This document shows positions 1 through 7,753 of a stretch of DNA of 64,000 bases, piece by piece. The position numbers and the translations under genes were made by a program. Every line of letters begins with the position of its first letter. The first letter of the stretch is position 1. The notes below the pieces were generated by a model. The model saw only the letters and a program-made list of their open reading frames with translations, searched no databases and was not told where the DNA came from. The stretch is taken from NCBI GenBank assembly GCA_019744975.1, contig JAIETP010000014.1, positions 62,001 to 126,000 of the forward strand. The letters run 5' to 3'. The DNA comes from Burkholderiales bacterium (lineage in GTDB: Bacteria > Pseudomonadota > Gammaproteobacteria > Burkholderiales > SG8-41).

Positions 1-2
1 GG

Positions 3-341
3 CAGAAGCGCGATGGTTACGACGAATACATTGAAGGCTGGGCAGAACGCATTGAATACGACAGCCGAGCCGACAAGATGCAGATGTTCAACCGCGCCTC
101 GATGAAAAAAGGCACCGACGAAGTCCGCGGCAATTACATTTCCTACGATGCCAAGACGGAATTTTTCCAGGTCATCGGCGGCGGCGCCAAGGCAGCTTCC
201 GCGGAAAACTCCGACGGCCGCGTCCGTGCCGTGATTCAGCCCAAACCCAAGGACAAACCGGCCGCCCAGTCGCCGGTGCCACTCAAACCCGACACCAATC
301 TCACCGCGCCACGCGGCGAATTGCAAGCGCCGCCAAACTGA
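3..341 (+). CDS. lptA: LptA, C-terminal part (cut by window start)
   Basis: This is the C-terminal part of LptA, the periplasmic bridge protein that passes lipopolysaccharide from the inner-membrane Lpt complex to LptD in the outer membrane. The frame is open from base 3, so the Met codon at 78 is internal and the real start lies before the window. About 112 residues are visible. The segments QKRDGYDEYIEGW, ERIEYDSRADKMQM and DEVRGNYISYD fit the OstA/LptA beta-jellyroll repeats, and a Pro/Lys-rich tail follows. lptB begins 15 bases downstream, the usual order. Family assignment is confident. Confidence 0.9.
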   Translation, partial: QKRDGYDEYIEGWAERIEYDSRADKMQMFNRASMKKGTDEVRGNYISYDAKTEFFQVIGGGAKAASAENSDGRVRAVIQPKPKDKPAAQSPVPLKPDTNLTAPRGELQAPPN

Positions 342-356
342 GCGCCGCCTTACACC

Positions 357-1130
357 GTGCAGCAATCACTGAATATCGAAACCCCGCAGGACGCCGCGAG
401 GCCTGATACCTTCCTGCTGAAGGCGGAACGGCTCAGCAAACGTTACCGGGCGCGCACCGTGGTCAAAGACGTGTCGCTGGAGGTGCGCAGCGGTGAAGTC
501 ATCGGTTTGCTGGGACCCAACGGCGCAGGCAAAACCACCTGCTTCTACATGATGGTGGGCCTGGTGGCGATGGACGGCGGCGAACTCTATCTTGACCAGA
601 TGCGGCTGACGCATACGCCGATCCACCAGCGCGCACGCCTCGGCCTGAGTTACCTGCCGCAGGAAGCATCGATTTTCCGCCGGCTGTCGGTCGCCGACAA
701 CGTACGCGCCATCCTCGAGCTGTACCACAGCGATGAGGCGGCCGTTGAAGCACGCCTCGATGAACTGCTGCAGGATCTGCACGTCGGTCATTTGCGCAAC
801 AATCCGGCGATCAGCCTCTCCGGCGGCGAACGGCGGCGGGTGGAAATCGCCCGGGCACTGGCCACCGAACCCCGTTTCATCCTGCTCGACGAACCCTTTG
901 CCGGCGTGGATCCGATCGCCGTCATTGAAATCCAGAAAATCATCGGTTTTCTGAGGGCGCGCGGCATCGGCGTGCTGATTACCGACCACAACGTGCGGGA
1001 AACCCTCGGCATCTGCGACCGTGCCTACATCATCAATGACGGCATGGTGCTCGCCTACGGCAAGCCCGACGAGATCGTTTATAATGAAAGCGTAAGAAAG
1101 GTCTATCTCGGTGAACATTTCCGCCTCTGA
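357..1130 (+). CDS. lptB: LptB, LPS export ABC transporter ATPase
   Basis: Cytoplasmic ATPase of the LptB2FG complex, which extracts lipopolysaccharide from the inner membrane. Visible elements in the 257 residues are Walker A GPNGAGKT (53-60), signature LSGGE (154-158), Walker B ILLDE (175-179) and the switch His at 211. The start is a GTG at 357; no ATG lies before the conserved domain. It carries an N-terminal extension of roughly 15-18 residues compared with the usual protein of about 240 residues, so a later start remains possible. It follows lptA by 15 bases and precedes rpoN, the standard proteobacterial order. Confidence 0.95.
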   Translation: MQQSLNIETPQDAARPDTFLLKAERLSKRYRARTVVKDVSLEVRSGEVIGLLGPNGAGKTTCFYMMVGLVAMDGGELYLDQMRLTHTPIHQRARLGLSYLPQEASIFRRLSVADNVRAILELYHSDEAAVEARLDELLQDLHVGHLRNNPAISLSGGERRRVEIARALATEPRFILLDEPFAGVDPIAVIEIQKIIGFLRARGIGVLITDHNVRETLGICDRAYIINDGMVLAYGKPDEIVYNESVRKVYLGEHFRL

Positions 1131-1236
1131 GATGGCCATTTCAGTTATTTCAGCTTATTCATTCAGCTTATCCAGAGTGAAAAGGCGCGCATAACCGCCC
1201 GCGCGCAACCCCGGCGATTCCCCTGTCCGGACCCCG

Positions 1237-2661
1237 ATGAAACATTCGTTACAGCTCAGACTCTCGCAACACCTGACGTTGACGCCGCAACTGCAGCAGT
1301 CGATCCGGCTGCTGCAGCTGTCCACGCTCGAACTCAACCAGGAAATCGAGAAGCTGCTGCAGGACAATCCGCTGCTGGAGCGGGAGGACGTGGAACCGCT
1401 GCCACCGCCGCCGCGTGACAGCACGGAGCAGACCGCCGCCGGTGAATCCTCGGCAACCACCGAAGCGGAAGCCACCGCACCCGGCGAGGATGGCGGCGCT
1501 TTTGATGCCATGGACGGCATCTCGTACGGCGGCAGCGGCGACGCCGAAGACGACGATTTTTCACCCCTGGCCGAGCAACCCGCCAGTCTGCGCGCCCACC
1601 TCGCCGGACAACTGTCACTGATGCACCTGTCGGACCGCGACAAACAGCTGGTTACGATGTTGATCGATTCACTGGATGACGGCGGTTACCTGCCGCAGTC
1701 GCTCGAGGAAATCGCGGCCATGCTGCCGCCGGAACTCGAAGTGGAACCGGAGGAACTGTCGATCGCGCTGCAGCACCTGCAACACCTGGAACCCACCGGC
1801 ATCGGCGCCCGCAGTCTCGCCGAATGCCTGAGTCTGCAGCTCGCCGTGCTGCCCGCCGATACACCGTACCGCGACGAGGCACTGGAAATCGTCCGCAACC
1901 ACCTTGACGCGCTGGCGACCCGGGATTTCGCCCGGCTGAAACGCGCGCTGAAATGCGATGACGCCTGCCTGCGCACGGTGCAAAAACTGATCGTCAGCCT
2001 GAATCCGAAACCAGGGCGGGATTTTTCAGTCGAAGAAACACGCTTTGTCGTCGCCGACGTGATCGTGCGCAAAACAAAAGGGGTATGGGTCGCCACGCTC
2101 AACCCCGATGCGATGCCCAAGCTGAAAATCAACCGGCTCTATGCCGACATCCTGCAGCGCAATCGCGGCGGCAATTCGCAGCAGATCAGCGCCCAGTTGC
2201 AGGAAGCCAAGTGGTTGATCAAAAACGTGCAGCAGCGTTTCGAGACCATCCTGCGGGTGTCGCAGGCCATCGTTGACCGCCAGCGCAATTTTCTCGAGCA
2301 TGGCGAAGTCGCGATGCGGCCGCTGGTGCTGCGCGAGATTGCCGATACGCTGAGCCTGCATGAATCGACGGTTTCCCGGGTGACCACCCAGAAATTCATG
2401 CACACGCCGCGCGGCATTTTCGAGCTCAAATACTTTTTCGGCAGCCATGTCGCCACTGAAGCCGGCGGCTCGGCCTCCAGCACCGCGATCCGCGCCCTGA
2501 TCAAGCAGCTGGTCAGCGCCGAAAACACCCGTGCCCCGCTGAGCGACGGCCAGATCTCGGAATTGCTGGGTCAGCAGGGTATAGTCGTGGCACGGCGAAC
2601 CATCGCAAAATACCGGGAGTCAATGCAGATACTCCCGGTAAATCTGCGGAAAACCCTTTGA
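1237..2661 (+). CDS. rpoN: RNA polymerase sigma-54 factor
   Basis: Alternative sigma factor that directs RNA polymerase to -24/-12 promoters and needs AAA+ activators; one candidate activator (GlrR) is encoded at 31.0-32.4 kb. In 474 residues the Gln/Leu-rich region I ([15 protein letters not shown], about 16-30) comes first. A very acidic, poorly conserved region II follows (about 55-120), then the core-binding region and the RpoN box [10 protein letters not shown] (452-461), which contacts the -24 element. Length and order are normal. hpf, ptsN, hprK and rapZ follow, as is typical of betaproteobacteria. Confidence 0.97.
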   Translation: MKHSLQLRLSQHLTLTPQLQQSIRLLQLSTLELNQEIEKLLQDNPLLEREDVEPLPPPPRDSTEQTAAGESSATTEAEATAPGEDGGAFDAMDGISYGGSGDAEDDDFSPLAEQPASLRAHLAGQLSLMHLSDRDKQLVTMLIDSLDDGGYLPQSLEEIAAMLPPELEVEPEELSIALQHLQHLEPTGIGARSLAECLSLQLAVLPADTPYRDEALEIVRNHLDALATRDFARLKRALKCDDACLRTVQKLIVSLNPKPGRDFSVEETRFVVADVIVRKTKGVWVATLNPDAMPKLKINRLYADILQRNRGGNSQQISAQLQEAKWLIKNVQQRFETILRVSQAIVDRQRNFLEHGEVAMRPLVLREIADTLSLHESTVSRVTTQKFMHTPRGIFELKYFFGSHVATEAGGSASSTAIRALIKQLVSAENTRAPLSDGQISELLGQQGIVVARRTIAKYRESMQILPVNLRKTL

Positions 2662-2695
2662 TCCCCTTATTTAATCTTTTTAACAAGGAGACGCC

Positions 2696-3028
2696 ATGAA
2701 CCTGCACCTTACCGGGCACCACCTGCAGATCACACCAGCCATCCGCGAGCACGTCGCGCACAAACTGGAAAAAATCACCAGCCACTTTGACTACGTCATC
2801 GATATCAACGTCATCATGACCGTGGAAAAACTGCAGCACACGGTGGAGGCCACCGTGCACCTCAGCGGCAAGGAGATATTCTGCGAAACCCACGGCGAGG
2901 ACATGTACGTGGCCATCGACCACCTCATCGGCAAGCTGGACCGGGCAATCCTCAAACACAAGGGCAAGAACATCGCGCATCGCCACGACACCGCCCCCAT
3001 CAAGCATCAACCCGTCGATACCGATTAA
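2696..3028 (+). CDS. hpf: Ribosome hibernation-promoting factor, short type
   Basis: Small cytoplasmic protein of 110 residues that binds the 30S decoding region and helps form inactive ribosome dimers in slow growth. The start MNLHLTGHHLQITPAIREHV is the classical S30AE/HPF N terminus, and a basic stretch KLDRAILKHKGK lies near residues 80-92. It lacks the C-terminal dimerisation domain of the long form. A good ribosome binding site (AAGGAG) precedes the ATG. Its place directly after rpoN is conserved in proteobacteria. Confidence 0.95.
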   Translation: MNLHLTGHHLQITPAIREHVAHKLEKITSHFDYVIDINVIMTVEKLQHTVEATVHLSGKEIFCETHGEDMYVAIDHLIGKLDRAILKHKGKNIAHRHDTAPIKHQPVDTD

Positions 3029-3073
3029 GCCCCGGCGGCACGCCGGGATTCGCCAAACCCACCCAACAAATCC

Positions 3074-3559
3074 ATGAACCTGATCGCCAAGCTGCTGCCC
3101 GTGTCGAACATTCTGCTCGACGCCGACCTGACCAGTAAAAAACGCATATTCGAACAGGCCGGTCTGCTGCTCGAAAACAACGAGAGCATTTCCCGCAATC
3201 TCATTTTCGACAGTCTGTTCGCCCGCGAAAAACTCGGCTCGACCGGACTCGGCCAGGGAGTCGCGATCCCGCACGGCCGCATCAAGGGGCTGAAAGCGGC
3301 CACCGGCGCGATGATCCGCGTGCAGAGCGCCGTGCCTTTTGATGCTCCCGACGGTCAGAACGTCAAACTTATCTTCATTCTGCTGGTGCCTGAGCGCGCC
3401 ACCGATGAACACCTGCAGATTCTGTCCGAACTGGCGCAGATGTTTTCCGACAGACCGTTCCGCGAACGCCTGCTCAATGCCGCCACGCCGGCCGACCTGC
3501 AGCAATTGATCACTCTATGGGAACCCAATGCCGCAGGTCAGCATAACCCGGCTGTTTGA
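3074..3559 (+). CDS. ptsN: PTS IIA-Ntr nitrogen regulatory protein
   Basis: EIIA-Ntr accepts phosphate from NPr and regulates potassium uptake, phosphate sensing and sigma-54 related processes by protein contacts. It has 161 residues with the phosphorylated His at 67 in GVAIPHGRI, within a complete PTS EIIA type-2 fold. The 3' end overlaps the start of hprK by 32 bases in another frame, which suggests translational coupling. No sugar-specific PTS genes are nearby, as expected for the regulatory PTS. Confidence 0.95.
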   Translation: MNLIAKLLPVSNILLDADLTSKKRIFEQAGLLLENNESISRNLIFDSLFAREKLGSTGLGQGVAIPHGRIKGLKAATGAMIRVQSAVPFDAPDGQNVKLIFILLVPERATDEHLQILSELAQMFSDRPFRERLLNAATPADLQQLITLWEPNAAGQHNPAV

Positions 3560-4472
3560 GGACACGCGGGAGAAGCTGCAGCTCACCTGGGTCGCCGGCA
3601 GGGACGGCGGCGGCAAGGGCATCGACAGTGAATTCACCAAGGACTCGTCGAAGGGTCTGGTCGGCCACCTGAACTTCATCCACCCAAACCTGATCCAGGT
3701 ACTCGGCGATTCCGAAGTCGATTATCTAAACGGCCTGGATCCCGCCGAATGCCGCAAGGTGCTGGAGCGTGTCGCTATCCGCGAACTGGCCTGCTTCATC
3801 GTCGCCGGCGCCAAGTCACTGCCCGCATTACTCGTGGAGGTTGCCGAATCCACGCACACGCCGCTGTTCTCGTCCCCGATCCCGAGCGTGGAACTGATGT
3901 GGATCATCCGCCCCCATCTCGCGCGCGCACTTGCCGAGTCGACCACCATCCACGGCGTATTTCTCGACGTGCTGGGCGTGGGCGTGCTGATCACGGGTGA
4001 TTCGGGCGTCGGCAAAAGTGAACTCGCGCTGGAACTCGTCAGCCGCGGCAGCGGACTGATCGCCGATGACGTGGTCGAACTCTACCGGCTCGGCCCGGAA
4101 AGCATCGAGGGCCGCTGCCCGGGACTGTTGCGCGATTTCCTCGAAGTGCGCGGACTGGGTGTGTTGAACATCCGCACCATTTTCGGCGAAGCGGCACTGC
4201 GTCCGCGCAAAAACGTCAAACTGATCGTGCGTCTTGAGCGGCCCTCCGGTTCCGACATCACCCATCTCGAACGGCTGCCGCTGAAACCCGGCACCGAATC
4301 GCTGATGGGCGTCGACATCCACAAAGTCACCATCCCCGTCGCCGCCGGGCGCAATCTCGCGGTACTGACCGAAGCCGCGGTGCGCAGCCATGTGCTGCAG
4401 ATGCGCGGCATCGACAGCACGCGGGAGTTTGTCGAACGCCAGGCGCGGTCGATGACGGACACAGACGGCTGA
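3528..4472 (+). CDS. hprK: HPr kinase/phosphorylase
   Basis: Bifunctional enzyme that phosphorylates or dephosphorylates a serine of HPr-type proteins. It has 314 residues. The N-terminal domain spans about 1-130. Walker A GDSGVGKS is at 157-164, and the family signature SRGSGLIADD is at about 172-181. The ATG at 3528 lies inside the ptsN reading frame, giving a 32-base overlap. In betaproteobacteria this gene sits between ptsN and rapZ, as here. An HPr gene is not in the window. Confidence 0.95.
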   Translation: MPQVSITRLFEDTREKLQLTWVAGRDGGGKGIDSEFTKDSSKGLVGHLNFIHPNLIQVLGDSEVDYLNGLDPAECRKVLERVAIRELACFIVAGAKSLPALLVEVAESTHTPLFSSPIPSVELMWIIRPHLARALAESTTIHGVFLDVLGVGVLITGDSGVGKSELALELVSRGSGLIADDVVELYRLGPESIEGRCPGLLRDFLEVRGLGVLNIRTIFGEAALRPRKNVKLIVRLERPSGSDITHLERLPLKPGTESLMGVDIHKVTIPVAAGRNLAVLTEAAVRSHVLQMRGIDSTREFVERQARSMTDTDG

Positions 4473-4494
4473 AACCCCGCGTGCCGACCCCCAC

Positions 4495-5334
4495 ATGCAA
4501 CTGACACTGATCACCGGCCTGTCCGGGTCCGGCAAAAGTGTTGCTCTCGCGGTGCTCGAAGACGCGGGGTATTACTGCGTCGACAACCTGCCGGTGGAAA
4601 TGGTCGGCCTGCTGGTCGAAAACCTGCGCGCCTCCGGCAATGAGCGTGTCGCACTGACCATCGACGCCCGCACCGGAAACGCCGTCGCCGGTCTCCCTGC
4701 GGAAGTTGAACGGCTGCGTGCAGCGGGCATCGATGTGCGGGTCATGTTCCTCGAAGCCAAACGCGATACGCTGATCAAGCGTTATTCGGAAACCCGCCGC
4801 CGCCATCCGCTGGCGCCGCTGGGACTGACCCTGCCCGAATGTATAGATCGCGAGCGCGAACTGGTCGCCGGTATTTCGGACATGGCGCACCACCTCGACA
4901 CCAGCGACCTGGCGCCCAATACGCTGCGCAACTGGGTCAAGGATTTTGCCGCGCTGCCGGCCGCCGGACTGACGCTGCTGTTCGAATCCTTCGGCTTCAA
5001 ACACGGCATCCCGCTCGACGCCGATTTCGTGTTTGACGTGCGTTGCCTGCCCAATCCGTACTACGACATCAAACTGCGCCCGCTGACCGGTTGTGATGCG
5101 CCGGTGGCGGAGTTCCTCCGCGCCACACCCGACGCGATGCGCATGCTTGACGATATCCACCGTTTCATCACCGACTGGCTGCCGGCGTTCGAACGCGACA
5201 ACCGCAGCTATCTGACCATCGCCATTGGCTGCACTGGCGGCCGCCACCGTTCGGTGTTTTTTGTCGAGACCCTTGCCGAAAAATTCCGCACCCGCACCCG
5301 CACGCTGGCGCGGCACCGCGAACTGGGCGCATGA
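4495..5334 (+). CDS. rapZ: RapZ, RNase adapter and nucleotide-binding protein
   Basis: RapZ (YvcJ/YhbJ family) binds nucleotides and, in Escherichia coli, presents the GlmZ small RNA to RNase E and so controls glucosamine-6-phosphate synthesis. It has 279 residues, with Walker A GLSGSGKS at 8-15 and the C-terminal signature GCTGGRHRS at 245-253 in the RNA-binding domain. No clear Shine-Dalgarno precedes the ATG, so it may rely on coupling to hprK, which ends 22 bases earlier. The stop overlaps the next gene start by 4 bases. Confidence 0.95.
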   Translation: MQLTLITGLSGSGKSVALAVLEDAGYYCVDNLPVEMVGLLVENLRASGNERVALTIDARTGNAVAGLPAEVERLRAAGIDVRVMFLEAKRDTLIKRYSETRRRHPLAPLGLTLPECIDRERELVAGISDMAHHLDTSDLAPNTLRNWVKDFAALPAAGLTLLFESFGFKHGIPLDADFVFDVRCLPNPYYDIKLRPLTGCDAPVAEFLRATPDAMRMLDDIHRFITDWLPAFERDNRSYLTIAIGCTGGRHRSVFFVETLAEKFRTRTRTLARHRELGA

Positions 5335-5936
5335 GCGCCCCCGATGTAATTCCGCTGTTCCCGCTGGGCACGGTGCTGTTTCCCGGCGGCCTGCTGCCGC
5401 TGAAAGTGTTCGAGCAGCGCTACGTCGACATGACCAAGGCCTGCCTGCGCGACAACACCCCCTTCGGGGTCTGCCTGATCAGGGAGGGTCATGAAGTCGG
5501 TCAGCCTGCGGCGCCGCATGCCATCGGCTGCCTCGCCCATATCGCGCAATGGGATGTACCCCACCCCAACCTGTTTGCCGTGCTGGCACGCGGCAGCACG
5601 CGGTTTCGCGTCCTCGACACCACGGTCGCCGGCAATGGTTTGATCACGGCGCGTATTGAAACCCTGCCCGAACCGGTGCAAGCCGACAGCATGGATCGCG
5701 CCTGCCAGGAAGTATTGCGTCTTGCGATTGAACGTGCCGGCGTCGAGAGCGTACCGGGTCCCGTGCAGCTTGATGATCCGGTTTGGGTCAGTTACCGGCT
5801 GGCGGAAATTCTGCCGATTTCGTCACCGGACAAACAGGCGCTGCTGGAAATCACTGACACCACAACCCGGCTGGCCCGGTTGCGCGCACTGCTCGCAGCC
5901 CACGGCATTATAGAAAATATCAATAAAAACAAATAG
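5331..5936 (+). CDS. Lon N-terminal-domain protein (LON substrate-binding domain)
   Basis: Stand-alone LON_substr_bdg domain of 201 residues with no ATPase or protease part. The start reads IPLFPLGTVLFPGGLLPLKV, the conserved first strand of the Lon N domain, and the helical C-terminal part (about 110-200) is also present. Proteins of this type are widespread but their role is not settled. It overlaps rapZ by an ATGA junction and so belongs to the same operon. The last codons (NINKNK and stop) are strikingly AT-rich because they lie in an AT-rich repeated motif at 5914-5940. Confidence 0.88.
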   Translation: MSAPDVIPLFPLGTVLFPGGLLPLKVFEQRYVDMTKACLRDNTPFGVCLIREGHEVGQPAAPHAIGCLAHIAQWDVPHPNLFAVLARGSTRFRVLDTTVAGNGLITARIETLPEPVQADSMDRACQEVLRLAIERAGVESVPGPVQLDDPVWVSYRLAEILPISSPDKQALLEITDTTTRLARLRALLAAHGIIENINKNK

Positions 5937-5940
5937 TTAC
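5914..5940 (-). repeat. AT-rich 27-bp motif, copy 1
   Basis: On the plus strand it reads AAAATATCAATAAAA then ACAAATAGTTAC. It spans the last codons and stop of the Lon-N gene. It belongs to a degenerate family of nine AT-rich sites in this window; the strand given is that on which it reads AAGTA, TTG, T-run. The part AAACAA-N4-TTA differs by one base from the IHF consensus WATCAA-N4-TTR. Confidence 0.6.
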
Positions 5941-5949
5941 TGCACTAGA

Positions 5950-6639
5950 TTACGATAATTCCCGGGGCAAACCCCGCAGCCGCATCAAATCCTTTACCCG
6001 CGACACGGCCGCGACAGCATCGAGTAATCGCAGCGGCTCACCACCGGCCGAGTAAATTCCCGCTTCGGTCACCACGAAGTCCATCGCGATGTCGTGCACC
6101 TGTGGAAAAATACTCGCTACGCGGCAGGCATCGTACGTAACACCGATTGCGACTACGCGTTTTTCCAGTGCCGCCAGCGTGCGGTCAAAATAACCGCCGC
6201 CATAACCCAGGCGATAACCGCGGCCATCGCAGGCGTTCATCGGCACGATCGCGATGTCGGGCAAGACCACCGACGTGCCATCGGGCACCGGAATGTCGTA
6301 TACGCCACGCCGCATCGGCGCGCCCGGCCACCACTGGCTGAAACGCAGCGGCTGCCCCTTGCCGGTCACTTCCGGCAAGGCCGCCACAGCCCCCCGCTCC
6401 CGCCAATGACGCACCGCGTAACGCGCATCGAACTCTGCCTTGAACGGCCAGCAGAAACCGATCACGCATTTCTGCGGCGCCGGCAACATGGCACACAGGG
6501 ATGCAGTCATGGCTTCGCCCCAGGCGGCACCCTGCGTTTCAGGAACCGCGCCGCGCCAGGCGATCCAGTGCTCGCGCTGCGCCTTGCGCCATGCACTGAT
6601 GTCTTTCCAGTTCATCGATGCCGGTTCATTCATGTGCAA
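5950..6639 (-). CDS. 5-formyltetrahydrofolate cyclo-ligase
   Basis: ATP-dependent cytoplasmic enzyme that converts 5-formyl-THF to 5,10-methenyl-THF (MTHFS/YgfA family). The 229-residue reading has the diagnostic C-terminal nucleotide/folate motif GYRLGYGGGYFDR (141-153), a VPMNACD segment before it, and an N-terminal helix with WRKAQREH. The start could be the Met at residue 1, 3 or 9; the first Met pair is preceded by a plausible AGGATTGC region. It is convergent with the Lon-N gene (13 bases apart) and lies 9 bases after mutY. Confidence 0.9.
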   Translation of the reverse strand: MHMNEPASMNWKDISAWRKAQREHWIAWRGAVPETQGAAWGEAMTASLCAMLPAPQKCVIGFCWPFKAEFDARYAVRHWRERGAVAALPEVTGKGQPLRFSQWWPGAPMRRGVYDIPVPDGTSVVLPDIAIVPMNACDGRGYRLGYGGGYFDRTLAALEKRVVAIGVTYDACRVASIFPQVHDIAMDFVVTEAGIYSAGGEPLRLLDAVAAVSRVKDLMRLRGLPRELS

Positions 6640-6648
6640 TCCTCGCTT

Positions 6649-7725
6649 TCAGCAGCCGCCACGGAGCAATTGCTCGATGATGCCACGCACAGGCGTCGGC
6701 ACTGCAGCACGCAAGGCATCATACGGCGTAATCCACAGCCGGCCCGGCTCCTCCGCGCGCTGCGGCCACGCCGACACAGCGGCCGGCTGCGGCAGGATGT
6801 CGAGCTTGAAATGGGTGAAACCGTGCGCGATCACCGGCAACGGTTCTTTTAATGTGACCGCCGCACCATAACGCCGCGCACAAGCTTTAACGGCATCAGC
6901 ATCGGCATCCTCCTCCGGAAATGACCACATGCCGCCCCAGATGCCCGTTGGCGGGCGTTTCTCCAGGAGTATCTCGCCGGCACGCTGCAGCACCAGCATC
7001 ATGGTACGGCGTTGCGGCAAGGCCTTGCGCGGTTTGGGGGTCGGCAGCTCAGACACACGACCGGTCTTGAACGCCACACACAGTTTCTGCACCGGACACT
7101 CCATGCAGCGCGGATTTCGCCGTACGCACAAGGTCGCACCGAGGTCCATCAATCCCTGGGTATAGGGCCGCAGACCGGTTTTGGGCAGCAGGGCTTCAGC
7201 CTCGCGCCACAGTTGCACCGCCACTGCACTTTCACCTGGATAACCCGCAATACCGCAGAAGCGGGCCAGTACCCGTTTCACATTGCCGTCGAGAATCGCG
7301 CTGCGTTTGCCGAAGGCAAACACCAGGATGGCAGCAGCCGTCGAACGGCCGATGCCCGGCAGTTCGATGATGGTTTCGAGTGTTTGCGGAAAATTCCCGC
7401 CGTGCGCGGCCATCACTGCCTGTGCCGCACGATGCAGATTGCGTGCACGCGAGTAATAACCGAGGCCGCTCCACAAGGCGAGCACATCGTCGAGCGGGGC
7501 CTCAGCCAATGTCTTTACAGTCGGGAATCGGCCGAGGAAGCGCTGATAGTACGGAATAACCGCAGCGACCTGCGTCTGCTGCAGCATGATCTCCGACAGC
7601 CACACGGTATAAGGATCGCGCGAGCCCTGCCACGGCAGATCATGCCGTCCGTGGCGGCGCTGCCAGGTGATCAGCGCCGCGGCAAAACGGCCGTCCGACT
7701 CATGCCGCCCGGGTAATTTCCGCAT
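6649..7725 (-). CDS. mutY: A/G-specific adenine glycosylase MutY
   Basis: Base-excision repair glycosylase that removes adenine opposite 8-oxoguanine. From the ATG at 7725 (358 residues) it has the catalytic Glu at 45 (LSEIMLQQTQ), helix-hairpin-helix LPGIGRSTAAA (122-132), catalytic Asp 146 (AILDGNVKR) and a [4Fe-4S] cluster with Cys 200, 207, 210, 216 (spacing 6-2-5). A NUDIX-like 8-oxoG domain follows (about 230-350). A TTG at 7764 has the better Shine-Dalgarno (GAAAGG, inside the 3' end of asmA) and would add 13 residues. I prefer the ATG because it fits the family N terminus. Confidence 0.93.
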   Translation of the reverse strand: MRKLPGRHESDGRFAAALITWQRRHGRHDLPWQGSRDPYTVWLSEIMLQQTQVAAVIPYYQRFLGRFPTVKTLAEAPLDDVLALWSGLGYYSRARNLHRAAQAVMAAHGGNFPQTLETIIELPGIGRSTAAAILVFAFGKRSAILDGNVKRVLARFCGIAGYPGESAVAVQLWREAEALLPKTGLRPYTQGLMDLGATLCVRRNPRCMECPVQKLCVAFKTGRVSELPTPKPRKALPQRRTMMLVLQRAGEILLEKRPPTGIWGGMWSFPEEDADADAVKACARRYGAAVTLKEPLPVIAHGFTHFKLDILPQPAAVSAWPQRAEEPGRLWITPYDALRAAVPTPVRGIIEQLLRGGC

Positions 7726-7753
7726 CACCGCTGCGGCTTGTTCAGAAATGTTC